DNA from: a virus
Virus record (IMG/VR): IMGVR_UViG_3300027792_000030
Coordinates: 1 to 45,736 of that record
Reading direction: 5' to 3' (one strand)
DNA length: 45,736 bases
Part shown: piece after piece, positions 7,282 through 14,796 of the stretch
Numbering within the stretch: position 1 is the first letter of the stretch
Layout: each line of letters begins with the position of its first letter
Made by a program: the position numbers and the translations under genes
Notes under the pieces: generated by a model
The model's database searches: none
The model's input: only the letters and a program-made list of their open reading frames with translations
Told to the model about the DNA's origin: nothing

Positions 7282-7294
7282 TTTGTTCTCCTTT

Positions 7295-7313
7295 GGTTAA
7301 ATTGCCTTGCGTT
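7295..7313 (-). repeat. 19-bp leader element, copy 1 (next to array B)
   Basis: GGTTAAATTGCCTTGCGTT (plus strand) is identical to 7941-7959 and directly abuts the first GTC unit of array B. In the minus-strand message it separates the array from the AAAGGAG ribosome binding site of the 174-aa gene. The exact match between otherwise different leaders implies selection or duplication of an array-plus-leader block. Confidence 0.85.
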
Positions 7314-7363
7314 GTCAAGTCATGTCATGTCTTGTCGTGTCGTGTCGGGTCAAGTCTCGTCAA
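7314..7363. repeat. GTCNN pentamer array B
   Basis: Ten perfect consecutive GTCNN units start at 7314, 7319 and so on to 7359. Variable pairs are AA AT AT TT GT GT GG AA TC AA. It fills the gap between the 174-aa gene leader and the stop of the 185-aa gene (7365-7367). Confidence 0.9.
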
Positions 7364-7364
7364 T

Positions 7365-7922
7365 TTATTCAATAATCATATCAACAACATCAAACCGGCC
7401 ATAAAAACCGTTATTCCGTGGGCGGAAACGGCCAATACCGATAAATTTTCCAGCTTCCTGAAAATGATGTTTTAAAACCGATTCTGTAATGGTTTGGTCA
7501 AGGATGAAAATTTCGACGTCTCCCTGCCATTCCTGAATGACCGGGAAACACTTCAAAACCCTGGTTGAGCCTCCGCGCCGTCCGTCTGACGGAACGTGAA
7601 ACCATTCACCGGGGACATCTTCCTTTTTGATGGGCAATACGAGTGGTTCCGTGATTAATACTCCGGCTTCAAAATGCTTTGTATATGTGGATTTACCTTT
7701 ACCGGGGATTTGGATTGAGAGGAACTTGGCGGCTTCTGAGAGACAGTTTTTGAAAGCCATCGGGGGGATGAAAACATATCCGTCCTTGTTGACGTGAAGG
7801 CGGTCCCTCCATGTCCTTTCCTCGTAGGCGTCCGGGCGTTCTTTTTCAAGTTTTTCTGTTCTGTAAAATTTGCTTTGTGAATACGGGGATGCTGAAACTA
7901 CTGTTGCAATTGCTTTTTTCAT
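7365..7922 (-). CDS. RAMP/Cas7-like protein of the pentamer-array locus
   Basis: This 185-aa protein is not part of any CRISPR locus here. ATG 7922 follows AAAAGGAG. Features that recall RAMP-superfamily (Cas7-type) RNA-binding proteins, in order: an N-terminal strand (KAIATVVSASPYS), then IPPMAFKNCLSEAAKFL (about 52-68) resembling the IPGSSLKGALR-type segment and first helix, a central insertion, the strand-helix unit EIFILDQTITESVLKHHFQEAG (about 137-158), and a closing Gly/Arg-rich loop GIGRFRPRNNGFYGRF resembling the RAMP G-rich loop. All of this is pattern reading, and a distinct nucleic-acid-binding fold is possible. It is the promoter-proximal gene of the locus, with the longest array in its leader. 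Confidence 0.5.
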   Translation of the reverse strand: MKKAIATVVSASPYSQSKFYRTEKLEKERPDAYEERTWRDRLHVNKDGYVFIPPMAFKNCLSEAAKFLSIQIPGKGKSTYTKHFEAGVLITEPLVLPIKKEDVPGEWFHVPSDGRRGGSTRVLKCFPVIQEWQGDVEIFILDQTITESVLKHHFQEAGKFIGIGRFRPRNNGFYGRFDVVDMIIE

Positions 7923-7940
7923 GGTGCTTTCTCCTTTTTG

Positions 7941-7959
7941 GGTTAAATTGCCTTGCGTT
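7941..7959 (-). repeat. 19-bp leader element, copy 2 (next to array C)
   Basis: Identical to 7295-7313. Here it abuts the first in-register pentamer (7960) of array C and lies 5' of the AAAAGGAG site of the 185-aa gene. The junction between leader and array is at the same base in both copies. Confidence 0.85.
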
Positions 7960-8089
7960 GGCTGGTCGGGTCCTGCCTCGTCCTGTCGCGTCTTGTCATG
8001 TCACGTCGAGTCTGGTCCAGTCTTGACTTATCAAGTCAAATCTAGTCTTGTCGTGTCACGTCGTGTCATGACTCATTGGGTCAAGTCTC
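7960..8089. repeat. GTCNN pentamer array C (longest)
   Basis: From 7965 to 8089 there are 25 units in unbroken 5-bp register. Nineteen have exact GTC; the others are single-base variants (GCC, GAC, ATC) or ATT at 8075. A decayed unit at 7960 joins it to the leader element. The dinucleotides are highly variable. It occupies the leader of the 185-aa gene, close to the expected transcription start of the minus-strand set. Confidence 0.9.
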
Positions 8090-8094
8090 GAATG

Positions 8095-8243
8095 ACTAAT
8101 TAATTACTACCATAATATCATAATGTCAACAAAAAATATATCATTATTCCTTTTTTTATCCCTCATTGCCTGTATCAATTTTAAAAATCCCCGTCTAAAA
8201 TATTGCCATATATTTATAACTAACAATTCAGGGTGTTAAAAAT
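8095..8243. promoter_or_regulatory. Divergent AT-rich region; weak minus-strand promoter
   Basis: This region separates array C from the portal gene. On the minus strand TTGACA (8129-8124) is followed by AGTAAT after 15 bp or TAATTA after 17 bp, both weak -10 matches. Transcription would start within a few bases of array C, making the array the first part of the RNA. No clear plus-strand promoter for portal is visible. Confidence 0.35.
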
Positions 8244-9548
8244 GTGGCAATCCTAAAACGAATTAAAACCCTATTTTCGAAGCGCTCCGGCGGCATTAAC
8301 GATCCCAACATGTGGATTAATACCGCGCTACAGACTTCAGGATACGCTTCCAAATCCGGCGCCGTAATCACAGCCGATACCGCACTTAAAATATCCACCG
8401 TTTACGCTTGCGTGACAAAGTTCAGCCATACGATCGCATCCCTGCCAATGACTATCAATAAAACACTCCCCCAGGGCGGAAACGAGGTTGTATCGGATCA
8501 CTACTTATATCCGATTTTACACGACAACTTCAATTATGAGCAAACTTCATTTGAGGCCCGTGAAATGGGCATCGGCCACCTGAAACTTAGGGGTAACTGG
8601 TATAATTTTCTACAGCGCAACGGGGCCGGTCAAACGGTCGGCATTTGGCCGTTGAACCCGTCATATATGGAAGTTGTGCGGGTGGGGAACGGGATTTGGT
8701 ATCGTTATACGCACCCAGACACTCATAAACAGTATATATATTCAGCCGCTGAGATTTGGCACGTCAAGGGATTCAGCAAAGACGGATTAGTCGGGATGTC
8801 AACGGTCGAATATGCGCGGGAGTCTATGGGTATGGCCCAGTCGCTACAGGATTTCGCGGCTACGTTCTTTGGAAATAAAGCGGTCCCGGGCGCGGTGCTG
8901 CGGCATCCGGGGCAACTGGGCGACGTCGCAAGAAAAAACTTATCCGAATCAATGGATGAATACGCAACCACAAAACGGCATACAACGCTTGTTCTTGAGG
9001 AGGGCATGGAGTGGCAGTCGGTAGGCATTTCTAACTCTGATGCTCAATTTCTGGAAACCACAAACGCACAAGTCCGGGACATTGCGCGCTGGTTCCACAT
9101 GCCGTTGATCCTATTGCAGGAGCCGGATAAAGCCAGCACTTACGCAAGCGTCGAGCAATTCATGTTGTCATTCGTGCAGCATACCATTGCGCCGGACGTA
9201 GTGCGAATTGAGCAATCAGCGAATAGGGCACTGTTGACTGAAGCGGACAGGCAGAATGGATATTACATCAAGCTGAATCTAAAAGGCTTGCTACGTGGCG
9301 ACTTTGCAACTCGTATGAATGGGTATCGGGTCGCGCGCGAGGGTGGCTGGATGTGTGTTGACGATATACGAGGGCTGGAAGATATGTCCCCATTACCTGA
9401 TGGGAAAGGACAAATCTATTTACAGCCGCTCAACTACAAAGAGGCTGGAACTGAAACACCAGCTCCGGCGGCAGCACCATTCCCAGAGAAGGACGAAAAA
9501 ACACCACAGGAGAAAGACGATGGAGAAGAAGGAAATCAGGACGTTTAA
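8244..9548 (+). CDS. Portal protein, HK97 family
   Basis: This is the dodecameric ring at the capsid vertex through which DNA enters and leaves. The 434-aa protein has the HK97-type portal pattern: ITADTALKISTVYACV, LPMTINK, AEIWHVKGFS, and LILLQEPDKASTYASVEQ in the crown/stem region, with an acidic disordered tail. It starts with GTG 8244 after AGGGTG; the overlapping ATG 8242 runs straight to a stop. It is followed by protease and capsid in the standard order. Confidence 0.92.
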   Translation: MAILKRIKTLFSKRSGGINDPNMWINTALQTSGYASKSGAVITADTALKISTVYACVTKFSHTIASLPMTINKTLPQGGNEVVSDHYLYPILHDNFNYEQTSFEAREMGIGHLKLRGNWYNFLQRNGAGQTVGIWPLNPSYMEVVRVGNGIWYRYTHPDTHKQYIYSAAEIWHVKGFSKDGLVGMSTVEYARESMGMAQSLQDFAATFFGNKAVPGAVLRHPGQLGDVARKNLSESMDEYATTKRHTTLVLEEGMEWQSVGISNSDAQFLETTNAQVRDIARWFHMPLILLQEPDKASTYASVEQFMLSFVQHTIAPDVVRIEQSANRALLTEADRQNGYYIKLNLKGLLRGDFATRMNGYRVAREGGWMCVDDIRGLEDMSPLPDGKGQIYLQPLNYKEAGTETPAPAAAPFPEKDEKTPQEKDDGEEGNQDV

Positions 9549-10110
9549 TTTTGTTTGCGAGGAACGCAAGATGCAGGGCCATGCTGCTGTTTTCGGGCAA
9601 GAAACGGACATTGGCGGCTGGATGCGTGAAAAAATAGAACCAGGGGCGTTTAGGGCCAGTATTAAAAAAGATGATGTCAGGGCATTGTTCAACCATGATC
9701 CAAATTACGTTCTTGGTCGGTCCACTGTTGGGACATTAAAAATGTCTGAGGATGATGTCGGGTTGAAGATCAGTATTGAGCCGCCGGACACACAATGGGC
9801 GCGGGATTTGGCGGTGTCAATCGAACGTGGCGATATAAATCAGATGTCTTTTGCCTTCCAGGTGCAGGAAGAGGAATGGGTCAGGGGGGACAAAAAAGAG
9901 CCTGATTTGCGAATACTAAAAAAAGTCAGATTGTTTGACGTTTCGCCTGTAACATTCCCGGCATACGACGGAACTGACATCGCCATGCGGTCGCATGATG
10001 CATGGCAAAAACAAATTGAGGCAGAAGAAAAAAAAGACGAAGAACCATCACAGCCAGATTACTGGCTTGTCAATAACCAAGAAAGACGTGAACTAATAAG
10101 AAAAAAATAA
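9520..10110 (+). CDS. Prohead protease, HK97 family (S78)
   Basis: This serine protease cleaves the capsid scaffold during prohead maturation. The 196-aa protein has the family hallmarks: GHAAVFG, the GAF segment, catalytic His in ALFNHDPNYVLGR, and Ser in NQMSFAFQV, followed by FDVSPVTFPAYDGTDIA. ATG 9520 follows AGGAGA and overlaps the portal end. The last ~35 residues are a highly charged linker rich in Lys and Glu. Confidence 0.92.
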   Translation: MEKKEIRTFNFVCEERKMQGHAAVFGQETDIGGWMREKIEPGAFRASIKKDDVRALFNHDPNYVLGRSTVGTLKMSEDDVGLKISIEPPDTQWARDLAVSIERGDINQMSFAFQVQEEEWVRGDKKEPDLRILKKVRLFDVSPVTFPAYDGTDIAMRSHDAWQKQIEAEEKKDEEPSQPDYWLVNNQERRELIRKK

Positions 10111-10126
10111 TGGAGGAAAAAATAAC

Positions 10127-11431
10127 ATGGATAAAATAATCGAAATGAAGCAAAAAAAAGTCGAGAAACTCGCACAAATGCGGACGATTCTTGACAAGGC
10201 CGACGAAGAAAAAAGGCCCAAAACAGAGGAAGAAATTGCTGAATATCGTAAACTTGATGGGGAAGTCGATCAGCTTGATAAAGACATTCTTGCCAGGGAG
10301 GAAGATTTGGAGCGGCGCCGGAAATTGGCCGAGCGGGAACTGGCCGCAAAGGAGACGCGAAAGCATCAAGGGCATGCCGACAACAAGGGCGATATGGACC
10401 CAGAAAAAGAGTTTCGCAATGTGGGCGAGTTCTTTTACGCGATTGCCCGGCAAAAAGCTGAAGGCATTCTTGACAGCCGATTGACGACTCTGCGCGAAAA
10501 ACGCGAGCAAACAATGGGCAGCGGGGCTACCGGCGGGTATGCTCTGCCGGAACAATTTGACGCAACCATCCGTGAGGTTCAAGTGCAGGAGGCCATTGTT
10601 CGGCCACGCGCAACTGTCATTCCGGCTGGTTCTCCGCCTGATGCGAAGTTGACATTCCCGGCGCTGGATCAAACAGCCGCTTCCAATATGTATGGTGGCG
10701 TGACGGTGGTTCATACGGGTGAAGGCGTGACTATGACCGAAACAACCGCGAAACTCAGGGAGGTATCTCTTGAGCCAAAAGAGATCAGCGCTTATATCGT
10801 CGTGACTCAAAAGTTGCTCAACAACTGGGATGCAGCAGGCGCTTTTGTTACTCGTCAGCTTTCGCAGGCGATGGTGGGCCAGGAAGATTACGACTTTATG
10901 CGCGGGAACGGCGTCAATAAGGCGCTCGGATTTATCAATTGCGCGGCTGCTATCTCTTACACGCGCGCGGGCACGGGCGCTATTTCGTTTGCCGATGTCT
11001 ATAATATGTATGCCCAGGCATTGCTTGGTCGGGGCGGGTCTTACATCTGGCTTGCAAGCCAGACCGTAATTCCGGCTTTAGCGGCCATGACTGACGCGGG
11101 CACCCATGCTGTATGGCTTGGCGGCGGCGATGCAAACGGAGCGGCACGGGCACCTATGCCTAACACGCTTTTTGGTTTCCCGATTATTTTTTGTGATCGA
11201 CTTCCGGCGCTCGGAACGAAGGGCGACTTGTCCCTGGTGAACCTGTCATATTACTTGATCAAGGACGGTTCGGGACCGGCGGCGGCATCCAGCGAGCATG
11301 TGTATTTCACCAGCAATAAAGTAGTTTTCAAGATTGTTTGGAACGTGGACGCGCACCCGTGGCTTACAGAAGCGCTTGCCCTTGAAGGCGATACGTCAAA
11401 AACCGTCAGCCCGTTTGTCGTGCTGAACTAA
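10127..11431 (+). CDS. Major capsid protein, HK97 fold with N-terminal delta domain
   Basis: This shell protein has 434 aa and follows GGAGG. Residues 1 to ~85 are an extended coiled coil rich in Lys and Glu, the delta (scaffold) domain normally removed by the upstream protease. The mature HK97 fold then follows, with MGSGATGGYALPEQF, the E-loop-like region IRPRATVIPAGSP (approximate), and GVTMTETTAKLREVSLEPKE. The prohead cleavage site is not obvious; it should lie between about 90 and 125. It heads the structural gene run. Confidence 0.93.
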   Translation: MDKIIEMKQKKVEKLAQMRTILDKADEEKRPKTEEEIAEYRKLDGEVDQLDKDILAREEDLERRRKLAERELAAKETRKHQGHADNKGDMDPEKEFRNVGEFFYAIARQKAEGILDSRLTTLREKREQTMGSGATGGYALPEQFDATIREVQVQEAIVRPRATVIPAGSPPDAKLTFPALDQTAASNMYGGVTVVHTGEGVTMTETTAKLREVSLEPKEISAYIVVTQKLLNNWDAAGAFVTRQLSQAMVGQEDYDFMRGNGVNKALGFINCAAAISYTRAGTGAISFADVYNMYAQALLGRGGSYIWLASQTVIPALAAMTDAGTHAVWLGGGDANGAARAPMPNTLFGFPIIFCDRLPALGTKGDLSLVNLSYYLIKDGSGPAAASSEHVYFTSNKVVFKIVWNVDAHPWLTEALALEGDTSKTVSPFVVLN

Positions 11432-11448
11432 TAAGGGAGGCTAAATAA

Positions 11449-12231
11449 ATGAAATATCTATCAGACCATTTAAATATTATTCCGTTGACCATTGTCCAAG
11501 ACACGGTCGCGGGAACGTCCATCAAGGTTAAACACTTTGGCGGGGATTTTTCCATCCTGTGCGGCGCTCAATTTGCAGCTACCGGGGCTATCGGTCTTGT
11601 CGGTTCTACGGCTGCGGATTACAGCGCGTCGAAGGCCAACAACGTCGCTGAGTTCACGGTGGTTGAGGCCACTGCAAGCACAGCGGCGGGCAGCGCGATT
11701 TCCGGGGCTACGTTGAGCCTTGGGTGTGCTACTGCCAACGTTATCCGGGGCGCGGCCATCGGATTGTTTGAAATTACTTCCGGGTTGACAACCGATGTCA
11801 GCATCACCATCAACGGAAAGAATTATCATACCGCAACAACCGGGCCGGGAAGAGACGGGACGGCGGTCGCAACTGAAGTTCAAACCGTGCTTAACGGCGG
11901 TGCAACCGGCGCAACGAAGGTCCATAAGATTCCGCACTACGAGGCCATTGCCAATGCTCAATCTTCTGGCGTGATAACCTTATCACCTGATGATGACATG
12001 GCGACCGGAATCACTATGAGCGCGTCGGCGGCGGGACTTTATAGGCCGCTCGGTGGGATTTGCCAGGGGTGCATCAACATCCAGGGCAGCAAGCTGTCAA
12101 CAAACACGCCGAAATATATCGGGGTTATTATCGCTGAGACAACCGGCGTGGTGGCTAAGTCAGTTCATTTGGCAAGATTCCCGTCTGCTGGCGGTGCGTT
12201 CCCTGGTGCTGTTGTTGACGTAACGACATAA
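11449..12231 (+). CDS. Putative virion structural or decoration protein
   Basis: The protein has 260 aa with a good GGAGG site upstream. It is low in charge and rich in Ala, Gly, Thr and Val, with a beta-rich look: MKYLSDHLNIIPLTIVQD, then many short Ala/Thr repeats. There is no signal peptide. Its place directly after the capsid gene is typical of head decoration or minor capsid proteins. The middle segment ITINGKNYHTATT (about 120) is seen in phage surface modules. The role is inferred from context. Confidence 0.5.
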   Translation: MKYLSDHLNIIPLTIVQDTVAGTSIKVKHFGGDFSILCGAQFAATGAIGLVGSTAADYSASKANNVAEFTVVEATASTAAGSAISGATLSLGCATANVIRGAAIGLFEITSGLTTDVSITINGKNYHTATTGPGRDGTAVATEVQTVLNGGATGATKVHKIPHYEAIANAQSSGVITLSPDDDMATGITMSASAAGLYRPLGGICQGCINIQGSKLSTNTPKYIGVIIAETTGVVAKSVHLARFPSAGGAFPGAVVDVTT

Positions 12232-12240
12232 GGAGGGGCC

Positions 12241-13059
12241 ATGAATGAATTCCAAGAAAAATATAAGGTGATTGTTGACACTTTTTCAACCGGATCAACA
12301 ACGGAGAAGTTTTCTCAATACCACGACATGCAAGGCTTCCGGCGGATCGACTTCCTCGTATCGGGGCTTGTTAAGAGCCCTGCTACGGGCGCGCTCGGCG
12401 CAACCGACTATCAGAAGTTTACAATTCGGGCCATGGTGGCCACTGATAGCACAGGCGGCGGCGCGGCGGCATTATCTTCCGCAACGTCATTGACTGGAAA
12501 GGACGGCGCAACTGCGATTGGCTCAGCGATGAAGTGTCGGCAAGGATTTATTTTCTTTTCGACATTGACAAGCGCTGTCCCGCTTGAGGTTGGCGTTGGA
12601 TCTGCTGTTTACACGATGTCAACGGCGGCTGGTGGGGTTCACGCGTATCAGGTAGCAAGCCAGTCAGATGCGACAGTCGCATGTCAGGCGTTTGTTGCCG
12701 GGTTTAATTCGACAGTGAACAACACAGCCACGGCGATTACGGCGAAATGGGAAGCAGCAACTGAGGCGGCGGCGGTGCCATGGGTCAGGATTATACCAAA
12801 AAATCCAGATGGCACGGATATTTTGACGCTCAGTAACACGGCGGCAAATGCTTCTCAGGTCGGCGTCGGCGGGGTGTTTCAAGCTCATATTGGGATTGAC
12901 GCTCAATATCTGGGTGATAGGTATCGCTATGTAGCGCTCGGAATTAAGTCAACTGAGCATACGAACCCATACACGATTACCGTTATAAAAGAGCCGGATA
13001 ATGCGCCTGTAAAGGCCGTTACCGTCAGCGTGTCACTCAATCAGTCAACATCAAAATAA
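12241..13059 (+). CDS. Putative virion structural protein
   Basis: This 272-aa protein starts at ATG 12241 after AGGAGG, 9 bp from the previous stop. Its composition matches its neighbour (Ala/Thr/Gly/Val-rich, beta-type, few charged clusters). The N-terminal part FSQYHDMQGFRRIDFLV and the C-terminal segment LGDRYRYVALGIKSTEHTNP suggest a folded beta-sandwich. No family is recognised. Adjacent to capsid and decoration genes, it is probably a second head or neck component. A GC-rich hairpin follows. Confidence 0.5.
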   Translation: MNEFQEKYKVIVDTFSTGSTTEKFSQYHDMQGFRRIDFLVSGLVKSPATGALGATDYQKFTIRAMVATDSTGGGAAALSSATSLTGKDGATAIGSAMKCRQGFIFFSTLTSAVPLEVGVGSAVYTMSTAAGGVHAYQVASQSDATVACQAFVAGFNSTVNNTATAITAKWEAATEAAAVPWVRIIPKNPDGTDILTLSNTAANASQVGVGGVFQAHIGIDAQYLGDRYRYVALGIKSTEHTNPYTITVIKEPDNAPVKAVTVSVSLNQSTSK

Positions 13060-13068
13060 CTTTTAACC

Positions 13069-13090
13069 GGAGGGGGAGAGATCCCCCTCC
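13069..13090. terminator. 9-bp GC hairpin with GAGA tetraloop
   Basis: GGAGGGGGA (13069-13077) pairs perfectly with TCCCCCTCC (13082-13090) around GAGA, a GNRA-class loop. No U tract follows, so it is at best a partial terminator. It may instead set RNA stability between the abundant head genes and the weaker downstream genes. The GGAGG in the stem is a buried SD-like sequence. Confidence 0.5.
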
Positions 13091-13115
13091 AATAACTATG
13101 AAAGGAATGTGCCTT

Positions 13116-13988
13116 ATGAATTATGAGTCAAAGACCATCCCAGTCAAATTTGATACCGGAAAGATCGAAGATTTGGAGTTGAAATATCCGGTTAAGGAAA
13201 AAGACAGGGTGTATATTGTCGGATGCGCAACGACCAAAGATGTGGTTCCGTGGGGCGACAAGGATGCGGAATTTTGGGGGGTGAACAACCTCTATGCGGT
13301 GCCGCTTAAGGGGGCGCATTTCGATCGGTGGTTTGAGATTCATAACATTTGGCATGACGGACAGCAAAGACTTATCCGGCGGGGGTCGTTTGATTTCCGA
13401 GGCCAGCCGGTGGCGGAATATATGCAGGGCCTGGGGAAGATGAATTGCACAGTTTACATGCAAAAACATTGGCTTAACCTCATCCCCTTGTCGATTCCGT
13501 ATCCACTCAATGAGATAGTCGAGTTTTTCAGCCAGAAGGGTTTCGACATTTCCCTTTGTCGGTATCTGACCAATACGATTTCATACGAGATTGCATTGGC
13601 CATTTATTTGGGCTTCAAAGAGATTCAAGTTTGGGGTGTGGATATGTCAATGGGCACAGAATACGAGGCTCAACGGCCATCATGTGAGTTCTGGGCGGGC
13701 GTGGCGGCGGGCATGGGTATAAAATTCTTAGTTCCCGCTCAAGCGGATTTGCTCAAGACGCGGTTCCTGTATGGATTTGAAGAAAAACTGCAAGATACAT
13801 GGGCCGAGAAAATGGAGAAAATGCGCGTTGACATCAAGCTGAAACGGATGAAACTTGAACAACAAAAAATTGAAGCCGAATCCGCGATTGCACAATACAA
13901 GGGCGGCGAGCAAGTCATCAGCGAAATACGCAAGATGTGGAGCAACCTGGGCGATGATATTTTGTTCCAGAAGCGGGGGACGATATGA
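13116..13988 (+). CDS. Phage MptE/DUF115-like Rossmann protein
   Basis: This protein is of a type often found in phage head operons. The 290-aa product starts with a Rossmann-like core (RVYIVGCATTKDVVPWG, then FWGVNNLYAVP), a RWFEIHNIW motif, a central YLTNTISYEIALAIYLGFK, and IQVWGVDMSMGTEYEAQRPS. This pattern resembles DUF115/MptE-like proteins, a superfamily that also includes motility-associated (Maf) nonulosonate transferases. The last ~70 residues are a long charged helix. Three in-frame ATGs compete (13098, 13107, 13116); AAAGGA favours 13116. A role in transferring sugars is only a hypothesis. Confidence 0.5.
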   Translation: MNYESKTIPVKFDTGKIEDLELKYPVKEKDRVYIVGCATTKDVVPWGDKDAEFWGVNNLYAVPLKGAHFDRWFEIHNIWHDGQQRLIRRGSFDFRGQPVAEYMQGLGKMNCTVYMQKHWLNLIPLSIPYPLNEIVEFFSQKGFDISLCRYLTNTISYEIALAIYLGFKEIQVWGVDMSMGTEYEAQRPSCEFWAGVAAGMGIKFLVPAQADLLKTRFLYGFEEKLQDTWAEKMEKMRVDIKLKRMKLEQQKIEAESAIAQYKGGEQVISEIRKMWSNLGDDILFQKRGTI

Positions 13989-14224
13989 CAACATTTTATC
14001 GTGGCGTTTGCTTGAAAGAAATATACTGGAATAATCGCACCTATCGGGAAGGGGCTTACATTACGGTCGATGAATACGATGTGAAAATGTTGCGAGACGC
14101 AGGAGTAGTTGCTGACATAGTAGAGCATGAAATTGAAAAAATCGAATACGCTGTAAAAGAAGAGCCTGAAAACGCCATGAAGCCGTATAAGCGGCGCGGG
14201 AGGCAGGCAGCGCGGGCCATATGA
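13985..14224 (+). CDS. Hypothetical 79-aa protein
   Basis: This small protein lies between two MptE/DUF115-like genes, overlapping both by 4 bp (ATGA type). It begins with a beta-type segment (FYRGVCLKEIYWNNRTYREG) and TVDEYDVKMLRDAGVV, which resembles the short SH3-like proteins found near head-tail connectors. The tail is Arg/Lys-rich (KPYKRRGRQAAR), suggesting contact with DNA or acidic proteins. No function is recognised. Tight overlap makes translation likely. Confidence 0.5.
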   Translation: MTTFYRGVCLKEIYWNNRTYREGAYITVDEYDVKMLRDAGVVADIVEHEIEKIEYAVKEEPENAMKPYKRRGRQAARAI

Positions 14225-14796
14225 AACTGAATTGGGCAGACAAGCCTTGCGTGTTAATCGGCGGCGGGCCGTCACTGAGTCAGGAGCAAATAGATTATGC
14301 GATACGGTCAGGATGCTACATCATGGCAATCAACAACGGCTATCAGATTTGCCCGCAGGCCGACGCGCTTTATGCCTGTGATAAAAAATGGTGGAATCAT
14401 TACAAGCCGGATTACGGCGGCGCGAAGTATAGTTTGGAATATGGAAGCAATGAAGTTTGCAAGCTGAAGCAAACAGGGATTTACGGCATTGATTTTGAAT
14501 GGCCGGGGATCCGAACCGGGCAAAACAGCGGATACCAGGCAATAAATTTAGCAATACATTTCGGATGCACAAGGTTGATTTTAATAGGGTATGATATGCA
14601 ACACACGCAAAATAAAAAACATTGGCATCCAGATCATCCCAAACCGCTTAGCAACGCTGAGCCGGTCAAATCGTTTTTAGCGAACTATAACCAAGTCGCA
14701 CCTGTCTTGAAATACCACGGAATTGAAGTCACGAATTGCAGTATTGAGTCTGCTCTAAAATGCTTCCCGCGCGCGCGCATAGAGGACGTATTATGA
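14221..14796 (+). CDS. DUF115/MptE-like protein (sugar-transferase superfamily)
   Basis: The 191-aa protein has the characteristic opening PCVLIGGGPSLSQEQID, then YIMAINNGYQICPQADAL, and NSGYQAINLAIHFGCTRL followed by ILIGYDMQ. These match the DUF115 / 6-hydroxymethylpterin diphosphokinase MptE-like domain, whose relatives include Maf proteins that attach sialic-type sugars to flagellin. ATG 14221 overlaps the upstream stop. Given the NeuB/NeuA pair in the same genome, transfer of a nonulosonate to a virion protein is conceivable. However, DUF115 proteins also occur in phages without such a pair. Confidence 0.62.
   Translation: MKLNWADKPCVLIGGGPSLSQEQIDYAIRSGCYIMAINNGYQICPQADALYACDKKWWNHYKPDYGGAKYSLEYGSNEVCKLKQTGIYGIDFEWPGIRTGQNSGYQAINLAIHFGCTRLILIGYDMQHTQNKKHWHPDHPKPLSNAEPVKSFLANYNQVAPVLKYHGIEVTNCSIESALKCFPRARIEDVL

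Noticed and set aside
6681-8089. Pentamer arrays as a CRISPR array
   Set aside because: The conserved unit is only 3 bp with 2 variable bases; there are no 20-40 bp repeats or spacers and no adaptation genes.
10070-10810. 246-aa minus-strand ORF over the capsid gene
   Set aside because: Antisense shadow of the well-supported capsid gene; Phe/Leu/Arg-rich, no domain.
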